NCBI GenBank assembly: GCA_030998225.1
Contig: JAPYXD010000746.1
Location: 1,364,001-1,428,000, forward strand
Reading direction: 5' to 3'
From: Diplolepis rosae
Lineage: Eukaryota; Arthropoda; Insecta; Hymenoptera; Diplolepididae
Length of the DNA: 64,000 bases
Shown one piece after another: positions 38,096-50,613 of this stretch. Under the pieces are notes generated by a model. The model did no database searches. It was given only the letters and a program-made list of their open reading frames with translations, and was not told where the DNA came from. Numbering within the stretch: position 1 is the stretch's first letter; every line of letters starts with the position of its first letter. A program made the position numbers and the translations under genes.

Positions 38096-38708
38096 AAAGG
38101 GCATAAAGCGGAATTCTCTAGAACACAATTTTAGGAAATAAAAATAATTTTCTTCTTCGATTAATGCTTTCAGCTGAGGAGCATAAAAGACTTAATTCTG
38201 GAATTGACACTCTGCTAGAGAGCATAAGTGTAAATTCCTAATAAAGAAAATTGCAATCAAGATTTAAATAAAAATGTTGTTCGAAATTTATTCTTTCTGC
38301 TGAAGCGCATGAAAGCCTATTTGAAGGAATTTACTTTCTGCTGAATAGCATAAAGACGATTTCTCTAGAACACAATTTTAGGAAATAAAAATAATTTTCT
38401 TCTTCGATTAATGCTTTCAGCTGATGAGCATAAAAGACTTAATTCTGGAATTGACACTCTGCTGAAGAGCATAAGTGTAAATTCCTAATAAAAGAAAATT
38501 GCAATCAAGATTTAAATAAAAATGTTGTTCAGAAATTTATTCATCCTGCTGAAGTGCATAAAAGCCTAAATTTAAGAATTTACTTTATGCTGGAGAGCAT
38601 AAAGAGGAATTCTTTATAACACAATTTTAGGAAATAAAAATAATTTTATTCTTCGAATTAATGCTTTCTGCTGAAGAGCATAAAAGACTTAATTCTGGAA
38701 TTGATACT

Positions 38709-38957
38709 CTGCTAAAGAGCATAAGAGTTAATTCCGAATGAAGAAAATTGGAGTAAAGAATGGAATAAAATTGATGTTCTAAATTTATTCTTTCTGCTAA
38801 AGAGCATAAAAAGCCTGAATTTAAGAATTTACTTTCTACTGAATAGCATAAAGAGGAATTCTCTAGAACACAATTTTAGTAAATAAAAATAATTTTCTTC
38901 TTCGCAATAATGCTTTCTGCTGAAGAGCATAAAAGACTTAATTCTGGAAATGACACT
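38709..38957. repeat. Divergent unit between two higher-order domains
   Basis: Carries TTGATACTCTGC before the box, GAGTTAATTCCGAATG, GGAGTAAAGAATGG, TTCTAAATTT instead of TTCGAAATTT, CTACTGAATAGC as C box and TTCGCAATAATGC. It sits between the 15-unit duplication and the 9-10-unit domain, where an unhomogenised remnant would be expected. Confidence 0.8.
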
Positions 38958-38959
38958 CT

Positions 38960-41500
38960 GCTAGAGAGCATAAGAGTAAGTTCCTAATAGAGAAAATTGG
39001 AATCAAGATTTAAATAAAAATGTTGTTCGAAATTTATTCATTCTGCTGAAGCGCATAAAAGCCTAAATTTAAGAATTTACTTTATGCTGGAGAGCATAAA
39101 GAGGAATTCTTTATAACACAATTTTAGGAAATAAAAATAATTTTATTCTTCGAATTAATGCTTTCTGCTGAAGAGCATAAAAGACCTAAATTCTAAAATT
39201 TACACTCTGCTAAAGAGCCGACTTGTAAATTCCTAATAGAGAAAACTGGAATAAAGGAAGGAATGAAATTGACTTTCGAAATTTATTCATTCTGCTGCAG
39301 CGCATAAAAGCCTATTTGAAGGAATTTACTTTCTGCTGAATAGCATAAAGACGATTTCTCTAGAACACAATTTTAGGAAATAAAAATAATTTTCTTCTTC
39401 GATTAATGCTTTCAGCTGAAGAGCATAAAAGACTTAATTCTGGAAATGACACTCTGCTAGAGAGCATAGGAGTAAATTCCTAATAGAGAAAATTGGAATA
39501 AAGAATGAAATAAAATTGTTTGTTCAAATTTTATTCTTTCTGCTAAATAGCATAAAAGCCTAAATTTAAGTATTTACTTTCTGCTAAATGGCATAAAGCG
39601 GAATTCATTAGAACACAATTTTAGGCAATAAAAATAATTTTCTTCTTCGAATTAATGCTTTCTTGTAAAGAGCATAAAAGTCTTAATTCTAAAATTTACA
39701 CTCTGCTAAAGAGCAGACTTGTAAATTCCTAATAGAGAAAACTGGAATAAAGGAAGGAATGAAATTGACTTTCGAAATTTATTCATTCTGCTGAAGCGCA
39801 TAAAAGCCTAAATTTAGATATTTACTTTCTGCTGAATAGCATAAAGAGGAATTCTCTAGAACACAATTTTAGGAAATAAAAATAATTTTCTTCTTCGAAT
39901 TAATGCTTTCTTGTAAAGAGCATAAAAGTCTTAATTCTAAAATTTACACTCTGTTAAAGAGCATTATTGTAAATTCCTAATAGAGAAAACTGGAATAAAG
40001 AATGAAATAAAATAGTTTGTTCAAATTTTATTCTTTCTGCTAAATAGCATAAAAGCCTAAATTTAAGAATTTACTTTCTGCTAAAGGGCATAAAGCGGAA
40101 TTCTTTAGAACACAATTTTAGGAAATAAAAATAATTTTGTTCTTCGAATTAATGCTTTCTGCTGAAGAGCATAAAAGACTTAATACTAAAATTGACACTC
40201 TGCTAAAGAGCATAAGTGTAAATTCCTAATAAAGAAAATTGGAATCAAGATTTATATAAAAATGTTGTTCGAAATTTATTCATTCTGCTGAAGCGCATAA
40301 AAGCCTAAATTCAGATACTTACTTTCTGCTGAATAGCATAAAGAGGAATTCTTTAGAACACAATTTTAGGAAATAAAAATAATTTTCTTCTTCGATTAAT
40401 GCTTTCAGCTGAGGAGCATAAAAGACTTAATTCTGGAATTGACACTCTGCTAGAGAGCATAAGAGTAAATTCCTAATAAAGAAAATTGGAATCAAGATTT
40501 AAATAAAAATGTTGTTCGAAATTTATTCATTCTGCTGAAGCGCATAAAAGCCTAAATTCAGATACTTACTTTCTGCTGAATAGCATAAAGAGGAATTCTT
40601 TAGAACACAATTTTAGGAAATAAAAATAATTTTCTTCTTCGATTAATGCTTTCAGCTGAGGAGCATAAAAGACTTAAATCTGGAATTGACACTCTGCTAG
40701 AGAGCATAAGTGTAAATTCCTAATACAGAAAATTGGAATCAAGATTTATATAAAAATGTTGTTCGAAATTTATTCATTCTGCTGAAGCGCATAAAAGCCT
40801 AAATTTAGATATTTACTTTCTGCTGAATAGCATAAAGAGGAATTCTCTAGAACACAATTTTAGGAAATAAAAATAATTTTCTTCTTCGATTAATGCTTTC
40901 AGCTGAGGAGCATAAAAGACTTAAATCTGGAATTGACACTCTGCTAGAGAGCAGAAGAGTAAATTCCTAATAAAGAAAATTGGAATAAAGAATGCAATAA
41001 AATTGATGTTCGAAATTTATTCTTTCTGCTAAATACCATAAAAGCCTAAATTTAAGAATTTACTTTCTGCTAAAGGGCATAAAGCGGAATTCTTTAGAAC
41101 ACAATTTTAGGAAATAAAAATAATTATCTTCTTCGAATTAATGCTTTCTGCTGAAGAGCAAAAAAGACCTAAATTCTAAAATTTACACTCTGCTAAAGAG
41201 CCGACTTGTAAATTCCTAATAGAGAAAACTGGAATAAAGGAAGGAATGAAATTGACTTTCGAAATTTATTCATTCTGCTGCAGCGCATAATAGCCTATTT
41301 GTAGGAATTTACTTTCTGCTGAATAGCATAAAGACGATTTCTCTAGAACATAATTTTAGGAAATAAAAATAATTTTATTCTTCGATTAATGCTTTCAGCT
41401 GAGGAGCATAAAAGACTTAATTCTGGAATTGACACTCTGCTAGAGAGCATATGTGTAAATTACTAATAAAGAAAATTAGAATAAAGATTGAAATAAAATT
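38960..41500. repeat. 9-10-unit higher-order repeat, copy 1
   Basis: Unit order is K-like, b, d, b, c, a, a-like, a, f, b, e. It matches 46.64-49.18 kb at a steady 7,680-7,682 bp (31 units): b 39,207/46,888, d 39,454/47,135, a 40,200/47,881, f 40,941/48,622, e 41,437/49,119. The run c-a-a-a-f-b-e is also shared with the two copies in between. Confidence 0.8.
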
Positions 41501-41931
41501 GATGTTCGAAATTTATTCATCCTGCTGAAGCGCATAAAAGCCTAAATTTAAGAATTTACTTTATGCTGGAGAGCATAAAGAGGAATTCTTTATAACACAA
41601 TTTTAGGAAATAAAAATAATTTTATTCTTCGAATTAATGCTTTCTGCTGAAGAGCATAAAAGACTTAATTCTGGAATTGACACTCTGCTAGAGAGCATAA
41701 GAGTAAATTCCTAATAAAGAAAATTGGAATAAAGAAAGGAATAAAATTGATGTTTGAAATTTATTCTTTCTGCTGAAGCGCATAAAAGCCTAAATTTAAG
41801 AATTTACTTTCTGCTGAAGAGCATAAAGAGGAATTCTCTAGAACACAATTTTAGGAAATAAAAATAATTTTCTTCTTCGATTAATGCTTTCAGCTGAGGA
41901 GCATAAAAGACTTAATTCTGGAATTGACACT

Positions 41932-44409
41932 CTGCTAAAGAGCATAAGTGTAAATTCCTAATAAAGAAAATTGCAATCAAGATTTAAATAAAAATGTTGT
42001 TCGAAATTTATTCATCCTGCTGAAGTGCATAAAAGCCTAAATTTAAGAATTTACTTTATGCTGGAGAGCATAAAGAGGAATTCTTTATAACACAATTTTA
42101 GGAAATAAAAATAATTTTATTCTTCGAATTAATGCTTTCTTGTAAAGAGCATAAAAGACTTAATTCTAAAATTTACACTCTGCTAAAGAGCCGACTTGTA
42201 AATTCCTAATAGAGAAAACTGGAATAAAGGAAGGAATGAAATTGACTTTCGAAATTTATTCATTCTGCTGAAGCGCATAAAAGCCTAAATTTAGATATTT
42301 ACTTTCTGCTGAATAGCATAAAGAGGAATTCTCTAGAACACAATTTTAGGAAATAAAAATAATTTTCTTCTTCGAATTAATGCTTTCTTGTAAAGAGCAT
42401 AAAAGTCTTAATTCTAAAATTTACACTCTGCTAAAGAGCAGACTAGTAAATTCCTAATAGAGAAAACTGGAATAAAGAATGAAATAAAATAGTTTGTTCA
42501 AATTTTATTCTTTCTGCTAAATAGCATAAAAGCCTAAATTTAAGAATTTACTTTCTGCTAAAGGGCATAAAGCGGAATTCTTTAGAACACAATTTTAGGA
42601 AATAAAAATAATTTTGTTCTTCGAATTAATGCTTTCTGCTGAAGAGCATAAAAGACTTAATACTAAAATTGACACTCTGCTAAAGAGCATAAGTGTAAAT
42701 TCCTAATAAAGAAAATTGGAATCAAGATTTATATAAAAATGTTGTTCGAAATTTATTCATTCTGCTGAAGCGCATAAAAGCCTAAATTCAGATACTTACT
42801 TTCTGCTGAATAGCATAAAGAGGAATTCTCTAGAACACAATTTTAGGAAATAAAAATAATTTTCTTCTTCGATTAATGCTTTCAGCTGAGGAGCATGGAA
42901 GACTCTAATTCTTCAATTGACACTCTGCTAGAGAGCATAAGAGTAAATTCCTAATAAAGAAAATTGGAATCAAGATTTATATAAAAATGTTGTTCGAAAT
43001 TTATTCATTCTGCTGAAGCGCATAAAAGCCTAAATTCAGATACTTACTTTCTGCTGAATAGCATAAAGAGGAATTCTTTAGAACACAATTTTAGGAAATA
43101 AAAATAATTTTCTTCTTCGATTAATGCTTTCAGCTGAGGAGCATAAAAGACTTAAATCTGGAATTGACACTCTGCTAAAGAGCATAAGTGTAAATTCCTA
43201 ATAAAGAAAATTGGAATCAAGATTTATATAAAAATGTTGTTCGAAATTTATTCATTCTGCTGAAGCGCATAAAAGCCTAAATTTAGATATTTACTTTCTG
43301 CTGAATAGCATAAAGAGGAATTCTCTAGAACACAATTTTAGGAAATAAAAATAATTTTCTTCTTCGATTAATGCTTTCAGCTGAGGAGCATAAAAGACTT
43401 AAATCTGGAATTGACACTCTGCTAGAGAGCAGAAGAGTAAATTCCTAATAAAGAAAATTGGAATAAAGAATGCAATAAAATTGATGTTCGAAATTTATTC
43501 TTTCTGCTAAATACCATAAAAGCCTAAATTTAAGAATTTACTTTCTGCTAAAGGGCATAAAGCGGAATTCTTTAGAACACAATTTTAGGAAATAAAAATA
43601 ATTTTGTTCTTCGAATTAATGCTTTCTGCTGAAGAGCATAAAAGACCTAAATTCTAAAATTTACACTCTGCTAAAGAGCCGACTTGTAAATTCCTAATAG
43701 AGAAAACTGGAATAACGGAAGGACTGAAAGGGACGGTCGAAGTTTATTCATTCTGCTGCAGCGCATAAAAGCCTATTTGTAGGAATTTACTTTCTGCTGA
43801 ATAGCATAAAGACGATTTCTCTAGAACATAATTTTAGGAAATAAAAATAATTTTCTTCTTTGATTAATGCTTTCAGCTGAGGAGCATAAAAGACTTAATT
43901 CTGGAATTGACACTCTGCTTGAGAGCATATGTGTAAATTACTAATAAAGAAAATTAGAATAAAGATTGAAATAAAATTGATGTTCGAAATTTATTCATCC
44001 TGCTGAAGCGCATAAAAGCCTAAATTTAAGAATTTACTTTATGCTGGTGAGCATAAAGAGGAATTCTTTATAACACAATTTTAGGAAATAAAAATAATTT
44101 TATTCTTCGAATTAATGCTTTCTGCTGAAGAGCATAAAAGACTTAATTCTGGAATTGACACTCTGCTAGAGAGCATAAGAGTAAATTCCTAATAAAGAAA
44201 ATTGGAATAAAGATTGAAATAAAATTGATGTTCGAAATTTATTCTTTCTGCTGAAGCGCATAAAAGCCTAAATTTAAGAATTTACTTTCTGCTGAATAGC
44301 ATAAAGAGGAATTCTCTAGAACACAATTTTAGGAAATAAAAATAATTTTCTTCTTCGATTAATGCTTTCAGCTGAGGAGCATAGAAGACTTAATTCTGGA
44401 ATTGACATT
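41932..44409. repeat. 9-10-unit higher-order repeat, copy 2
   Basis: Ten units from one class K unit to the next: K, b, c, a, a-like, a, f, b, e, f-like. The rare GACTAGTAAATTCC in its class c unit (after the box at 42,428) is shared only with 44,907 of the next copy, 2,479 bp on. It contains two local mutation clusters (near 42,895 and 43,716-43,742). Confidence 0.83.
43716..43742. repeat. Cluster of A/T-to-G/C changes in a class b spacer
   Basis: Against the class b consensus, seven substitutions fall in 27 bp: AATAACGG for AATAAAGG, GGACTG for GGAATG, AAAGGGACGGTCG for AAATTGACTTTCG, and GAAGTTT for GAAATTT. All seven change A or T to G or C. The surrounding unit is normal. Confidence 0.82.
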
Positions 44410-46639
44410 CTGCTAGAGAGAATAAGTGTAAATTCCTAATAAAGAAAATTGCAATCAAGATTTAAATAAAAATGTTGTTCGAAATTTATTCATCCTGCTG
44501 AAGTGCATAAAAGCCTAAATTTAAGAATTTACTTTATGCTGGAGAGCATAAAGAGGAATTCTTTATAACACAATTTTAGGAAATAAAAATAATTTTATTC
44601 TTCGAATTAATGCTTTCTGCTGAAGAGCATAAAAGACCTAAATTCTAAAATTTACACTCTGCTAAAGAGCCGACTTGTAAATTCCTAATAGAGAAAACTG
44701 GAATAAAGGAAGGAATGAAATTGACTTTCGAAATTTATTCATTCTGCTGAAGCGCATAAAAGCCTAAATTTAGATATTTACTTTCTGCTGAATAGCATAA
44801 AGAGGAATTCTCTAGAACACAATTTTAGGAAATAAAAATAATTTTCTTCTTCGAATTAATGCTTTCTTGTAAAGAGCATAAAAGTCTTAATTCTAAAATT
44901 TACACTCTGCTAAAGAGCAGACTAGTAAATTCCTAATAGAGAAAACTGGAATAAAGAATGAAATAAAATAGTTTGTTCAAATTTTATTCTTTCTGCTAAA
45001 TAGCATAAAAGCCTAAATTTAAGAATTTACTTTCTGCTAAAGGGCATAAAGCGGAATTCTTTAGAACACAATTTTAGGAAATAAAAATAATTTTGTTCTT
45101 CGAATTAATGCTTTCTGCTGAAGAGCATAAAAGACTTAATACTAAAATTGACACTCTGCTAAAGAGCATAAGTGTAAATTCCTAATAAAGAAAATTGGAA
45201 TCAAGATTTATATAAAAATGTTGTTCGAAATTTATTCATTCTGCTGAAGCGCATAAAAGCCTAAATTCAGATACTTACTTTCTGCTGAATAGCATAAAGA
45301 GGAATTCTTTAGAACACAATTTTAGGAAATAAAAATAATTTTCTTCTTCGATTAATGCTTTCAGCTGAGGAGCATAAAAGACTTAATTCTGGAATTGACA
45401 CTCTGCTAGAGAGCATAAGAGTAAATTCCTAATAAAGAAAATTGGAATCAAGATTTAAATAAAAATGTTGTTCGAAATTTATTCATTCTGCTGAAGCGCA
45501 TAAAAGCCTAAATTCAGATACTTACTTTCTGCTGAATAGCATAAAGAGGAATTCTTTAGAACACAATTTTAGGAAATAAAAATAATTTTCTTCTTCGATT
45601 AATGCTTTCAGCTGAGGAGCATAAAAGACTTAAATCTGGAATTGACACTCTGCTAAAGAGCATAAGTGTAAATTCCTAATAAAGAAAATTGGAATCAAGA
45701 TTTATATAAAAATGTTGTTCGAAATTTATTCATTCTGCTGCAGCGCATAAAAGCCTAAATTTAGATATTTACTTTCTGCTGAATAGCATAAAGAGGAATT
45801 CTCTAGAACACAATTTTAGGAAATAAAAATAATTTTCTTCTTCGATTAATGCTTTCAGCTGAGGAGCATAAAAGACTTAAATCTGGAATTGACACTCTGC
45901 TAGAGAGCAGAAGAGTAAATTCCTAATAAAGAAAATTGGAATAAAGAATGCAATAAAATTGATGTTCGAAATTTATTCTTTCTGCTAAATACCATAAAAG
46001 CCTAAATTTAAGAATTTACTTTCTGCTAAAGGGCATAAAGCGGAATTCTTTAGAACACAATTTTAGGAAATAAAAATAATTTTGTTCTTCGAATTAATGC
46101 TTTCTGCTGAAGAGCATAAAAAACTTAATTCTAAAATTTACACTCTGCTAAAGAGCAGACTTGTAAATTCCTAATAGAGAAAACTGGAATAAAGGAAGGA
46201 ATGAAATTGACTTTCGATATTTTATTCTTTCTGCTGCAGCGCATAAAAGCCTATTTGTAGGAATTTACTTTCTGCTTAAGAGCATAAAGAGGAATTATCT
46301 AGAACACAATTTTAGGAAATAAAAATAATTTTATTCTTCGATTAATGCTTTCAGCTGAGGAGCATAAAAGACTTAATTCTGGAATTGACACTCTGCTAGA
46401 GAGCATATGTGTAAATTACTAATAAAGAAAATTAGAATAAAGATTGAAATAAAATTGATGTTCGAAATTTATTCTTTCTGCTAAAGAGCCTAAAAGCCTA
46501 AATTTAAGAATTTACTTTCTGCAGAAGAGCATAAAGAGGAATTCTCTAGAACACAATTTTAGGAAATAAAAATAATTTTCTTCTTCGATTAATGCTTTCA
46601 GCTGAGGAGCATAAAAGACATAATTCTGCAATTGACACT
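44410..46639. repeat. 9-10-unit higher-order repeat, copy 3
   Basis: Nine units: K, b, c, a, a-like, a, f, b, e, then K at 46,640. It lacks the tenth, f-like unit of copy 2, so copies differ by whole units, as expected from unequal exchange. Confidence 0.83.
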
Positions 46640-49185
46640 CTGCTAAAGAGCATAAGTGTAAATTCCTAATAAAGAAAATTGCAATCAAGATTTAAATAAA
46701 AATGTTGTTCGAAATTTATTCATCCTGCTGAAGTGCATAAAAGCCTAAATTTAAGAATTTACTTTATGCTGGAGAGCATAAAGAGGAATTCTTTATAACA
46801 CAATTTTAGGAAATAAAAATAATTTTATTCTTCGAATTAATGCTTTCTGCTGAAGAGCATAAATACCTAAATTCTAAAATTTACACTCTGCTAAAGAGCC
46901 GACTTGTAAATTCCTAATAGAGAAAACTGGAATAAAGGAAGGAATGAAATTGACTTTCGAAATTTATTCATTCTGCTGCAGCGCATAAAAGCCTATTTGT
47001 AGGAATTTACTTTCTGCTGAATAGCATAAAGACGATTTCTCTAGAACACAATTTTAGGAAATAAAAATAATTTTCTTCTTCGATTAATGCTTTCAGCTGA
47101 AGAGCATAAAAGACTTAATTCTGGAAATGACACTCTGCTAGAGAGCATAGGAGTAAATTCCTAATAGAGAAAATTGGAATAAAGAATGAAATAAAATTGT
47201 TTGTTCAAATTTTATTCTTTCTGCTAAATAGCATAAAAGCCTAAATTTAAGTATTTACTTTCTGCTAAATGGCATAAAGCGGAATTCATTAGAACACAAT
47301 TTTAGGCAATAAAAATAATTTTCTTCTTCGAATTAATGCTTTCTTGTAAAGAGCATAAAAGTCTTAATTCTAAAATTTACACTCTGCTAAAGAGCAGACT
47401 TGTAAATTCCTAATAGAGAAAACTGGAATAAAGGAAGGAATGAAATTGACTTTCGAAATTTATTCATTCTGCTGAAGCGCATAAAAGCCTAAATTTAGAT
47501 ATTTACTTTCTGCTGAATAGCATAAAGAGGAATTCTCTAGAACACAATTTTAGGAAATAAAAATAATTTTCTTCTTCGAATTAATGCTTTCTTGTAAAGA
47601 GCATAAAAGTCTTAATTCTAAAATTTACACTCTGTTAAAGAGCAGACTTGTAAATTCCTAATAGAGAAAACTGGAATAAAGAATGAAATAAAATAGTTTG
47701 TTCAAATTTTATTCTTTCTGCTAAATAGCATAAAAGCCTAAATTTAAGAATTTACTTTCTGCTAAAGGGCATAAAGCGGAATTCTTTAGAACACAATTTT
47801 AGGAAATAAAAATAATTTTGTTCTTCGAATTAATGCTTTCTGCTGAAGAGCATAAAAGACTTAATACTAAAATTGACACTCTGCTAAAGAGCATAAGTGT
47901 AAATTCCTAATAAAGAATATTGGAATCAAGATTTAAATAAAAATGTTGTTCGAAATTTATTCATTCTGCTGAAGCGCATAAAAGCCTAAATTCAGATACT
48001 TACTTTCTGCTGAATAGCATAAGGCGATTTCTCTAGAACACAATTTTAGGAAATAAAAATAATTTTCTTCTTCGATTAATGCTTTCAGCTGAAGAGCATA
48101 AAAGACTTAATTCTGGAAATGACACTCTGCTAGAGAGCATAAGAGTAAGTTCCTAATAGAGAAAAATTGGAATCAAGATTTATATAAAAATGTTGTTTGA
48201 AATTTATTCATTCTGCTGAAGCGCATAAAAGCCTAAATTCAGATACTTACTTTCTGCTGAATAGCATAAAGAGGAATTCTTTAGAACACAATTTTAGGAA
48301 ATAAAAATAATTTTCTTCTTCGATTAATGCTTTCAGCTGAGGAGCATGGAAGACTTAATTCTGGAATTGACACTCTGCTAAAGAGCATAAGTGTAAATTC
48401 CTAATAAAGAAAATTGGAATCAAGATTTATATAAAAATTTTGTTAGAAATTTATTCATTCTGCTGAAGCGCATAAAAGCCTAAATTTAGATATTTACTTT
48501 CTGCTGAATAGCATAAAGAGGAATTCTCTAGAACACAATTTTAGGAAATAAAAATAATTTTCTTCTTCGATTAATGCTTTCAGCTGAGGAGCATAAAAGA
48601 CTTAAATCTGGAATTGACACTCTGCTAGAGAGCAGAAGAGTAAATTCCTAATAAAGAAAATTGGAATAAAGAATGCAATAAAATTGATGTTCGAAATTTA
48701 TTCTTTCTGCTAAATACCATAAAAGCCTAAATTTAAGAATTTACTTTCTGCTAAAGGACATAAAGCGGAATTCTTTAGAACACAATTTTTAGGAAATAAA
48801 AATAATTTTGTTCTTCGAATTAATGCTTTCTGCTGAAGAGCATAAAAGACCTAAATTCTAAAATTTACACTCTGCTAAAGAGCCGACTTGTAAATTCCTA
48901 ATAGAGAAAACTGGAATAAAGGAAGGAATGAAATTGACTTTCGAAATTTATTCATTCTGCTGCAGCGCATAAAAGCCTATTTGTAGGAATTTACTTTCTG
49001 CTGAATAGCATAAAGACGATTTCTCTAGAACATAATTTTAGGAAATAAAAATAATTTTCTTCTTCGATTAATGCTTTCAGCTGAGGAGCATAAAAGACTT
49101 AATTCTGGAATTGACACTCTGCTAGAGAGCATATGTGTAAATTACTAATAAAGAAAATTAGAATAAAGATTGAAATAAAATTGAT
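46640..49185. repeat. 9-10-unit higher-order repeat, copy 4
   Basis: Closest to copy 1 (offset about 7,681 bp) rather than to its neighbour copy 3. Copies 1 and 4 share an extra d-b pair. This outer-to-outer, inner-to-inner similarity suggests that a larger block was duplicated or that the inner pair was homogenised. It overlaps the start of the 24-unit duplication. Confidence 0.78.
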
Positions 49186-49365
49186 GTTCGAAATTTATTC
49201 TTTCTGCTAAAGAGCATAAAAGCCTAAATTTAAGAATTTACTTTCTGCTGAATACCATAAAGAGGAATTCTCTAGAACACAATTTTAGTAAATAAAAATA
49301 ATTTTCTTCTTCGATTAATGCTTTCAGCTGAGGAGCATAAAAGACTTAATTCTGGAATTGAAACT

Positions 49366-50613
49366 CTGCTAAAGTGCATAAGTATTAATTCCTAATAAAA
49401 GAAAATTGCAATCAAGATTTAAATAAAAATGTTGTTCGAAATTTATTCATTCTGCTGAAGCGCATTGAAGCCTAAATTTAAGAATTTACTTTATGCTGGA
49501 GAGCATAAAGAGGAATTCTTTATAACACAATTTTAGGAAATAAAAATAATTTTATTCTTCGAATTAATGCTTTCTGCTGAAGAGCATAAAAGACCTAAAT
49601 TCTAAAATTTACACTCTGCTAAAGAGCCGACTTGTAAATTCCTAATAGAGAAAACTGGAATAAAGGAAGGAATGAAATTGACTTTCGAAATTTATTCATT
49701 CTGCTGCAGCGCATAAAAGCCTATTTGTAGGAATTTACTTTCTGCTGAATAGCATAAAGACGATTTCTCTAGAACACAATTTTGGGAAATAAAAATAATT
49801 TTCTTTCTTCGATTAATGCTTTCAGCTGAGGAGCATAAAAGACTTAATTCTGGAATTGACACTCTGCTAGAGAGCATATGTGTAAATTACTAATAAAAGA
49901 AAATTAGAATAAAGATTGAAATAAAATTGATGTTCGAAATTTATTCTTTCTGCTAAAGAGCCTAAAAGCCTAAATTTAAGAATTTACTTTCTGCAGAAGA
50001 GCATAAAGAGGAATTCTCTACAACACAATTTTGGGAATAAAAAAATAATAATTTTCCCTTCCAAATTAATGTATTCTGCTTATGAGCATAAAAGACTAAA
50101 TTCTAGAATTGACATTCTGCTAGAGAAAATAAGTGTAAATTCCTAATAATGAAAATTTGAATAAAGATTGAAAAAAAATTGTTGTTAAAAATTTATTCTT
50201 TCTGCTAAAGAGCCTAAAAGCCTAAATTTAAGAATTTACTTTATGCTGGAGAGCATAAAAAGGAATTCTCTAGAACACAATTTTAGGTAATAAAAATAAT
50301 TTTCTTCTTCGAATTAATGCTTTCTTGTAAAGAGCATAAAAGTCTTAATTCTAAAATTTACACTCTGCTAAAGAGCAGACTTGTAAATTCCTAATAGAGA
50401 AAACTGGAATAAAGGAAGGAATGAAATTGACTTTCGAAATTTTATTCTTTCTGCTGAAGCGCATAAAAGCCTATTTGTAGGAATTTACTTTCTGCTGAAT
50501 AGCATAAAGACGATTTCTCTAGAACACAATTTTAGGAAATAAAAATAATTTTCTTCTTCGATTAATGCTTTCAGCTGAAGAGCATAAAAGACTTAATTCT
50601 GGAAATGACACTC
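49366..50613. repeat. K-b-e-g-b cassette, copy 5
   Basis: Starts with the TTGAAACTCTGC / ATAAGTATTAATTCC variant K unit (B module reads GCATTGAAGCC), then b, e, g (50,117), b, and d near 50,614. It lies within the first copy of the 24-unit duplication. Confidence 0.78.
50117..50364. repeat. Class g unit, copy 7
   Basis: A box CTGCTAGAGAAAATAAG as at 10,665. C box is TATGCTGGAGAGC (the class K form) instead of CTTCAGGAGAGC, so this copy is also a local mosaic. Confidence 0.86.

Noticed and set aside
49692..49877. 61-codon open frame on the minus strand
   Set aside because: Same situation: it shares short peptide strings with the frame at 34,898 only because both translate the same satellite modules. 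With 248-bp units the frame shifts every unit, so no conserved protein could be encoded.
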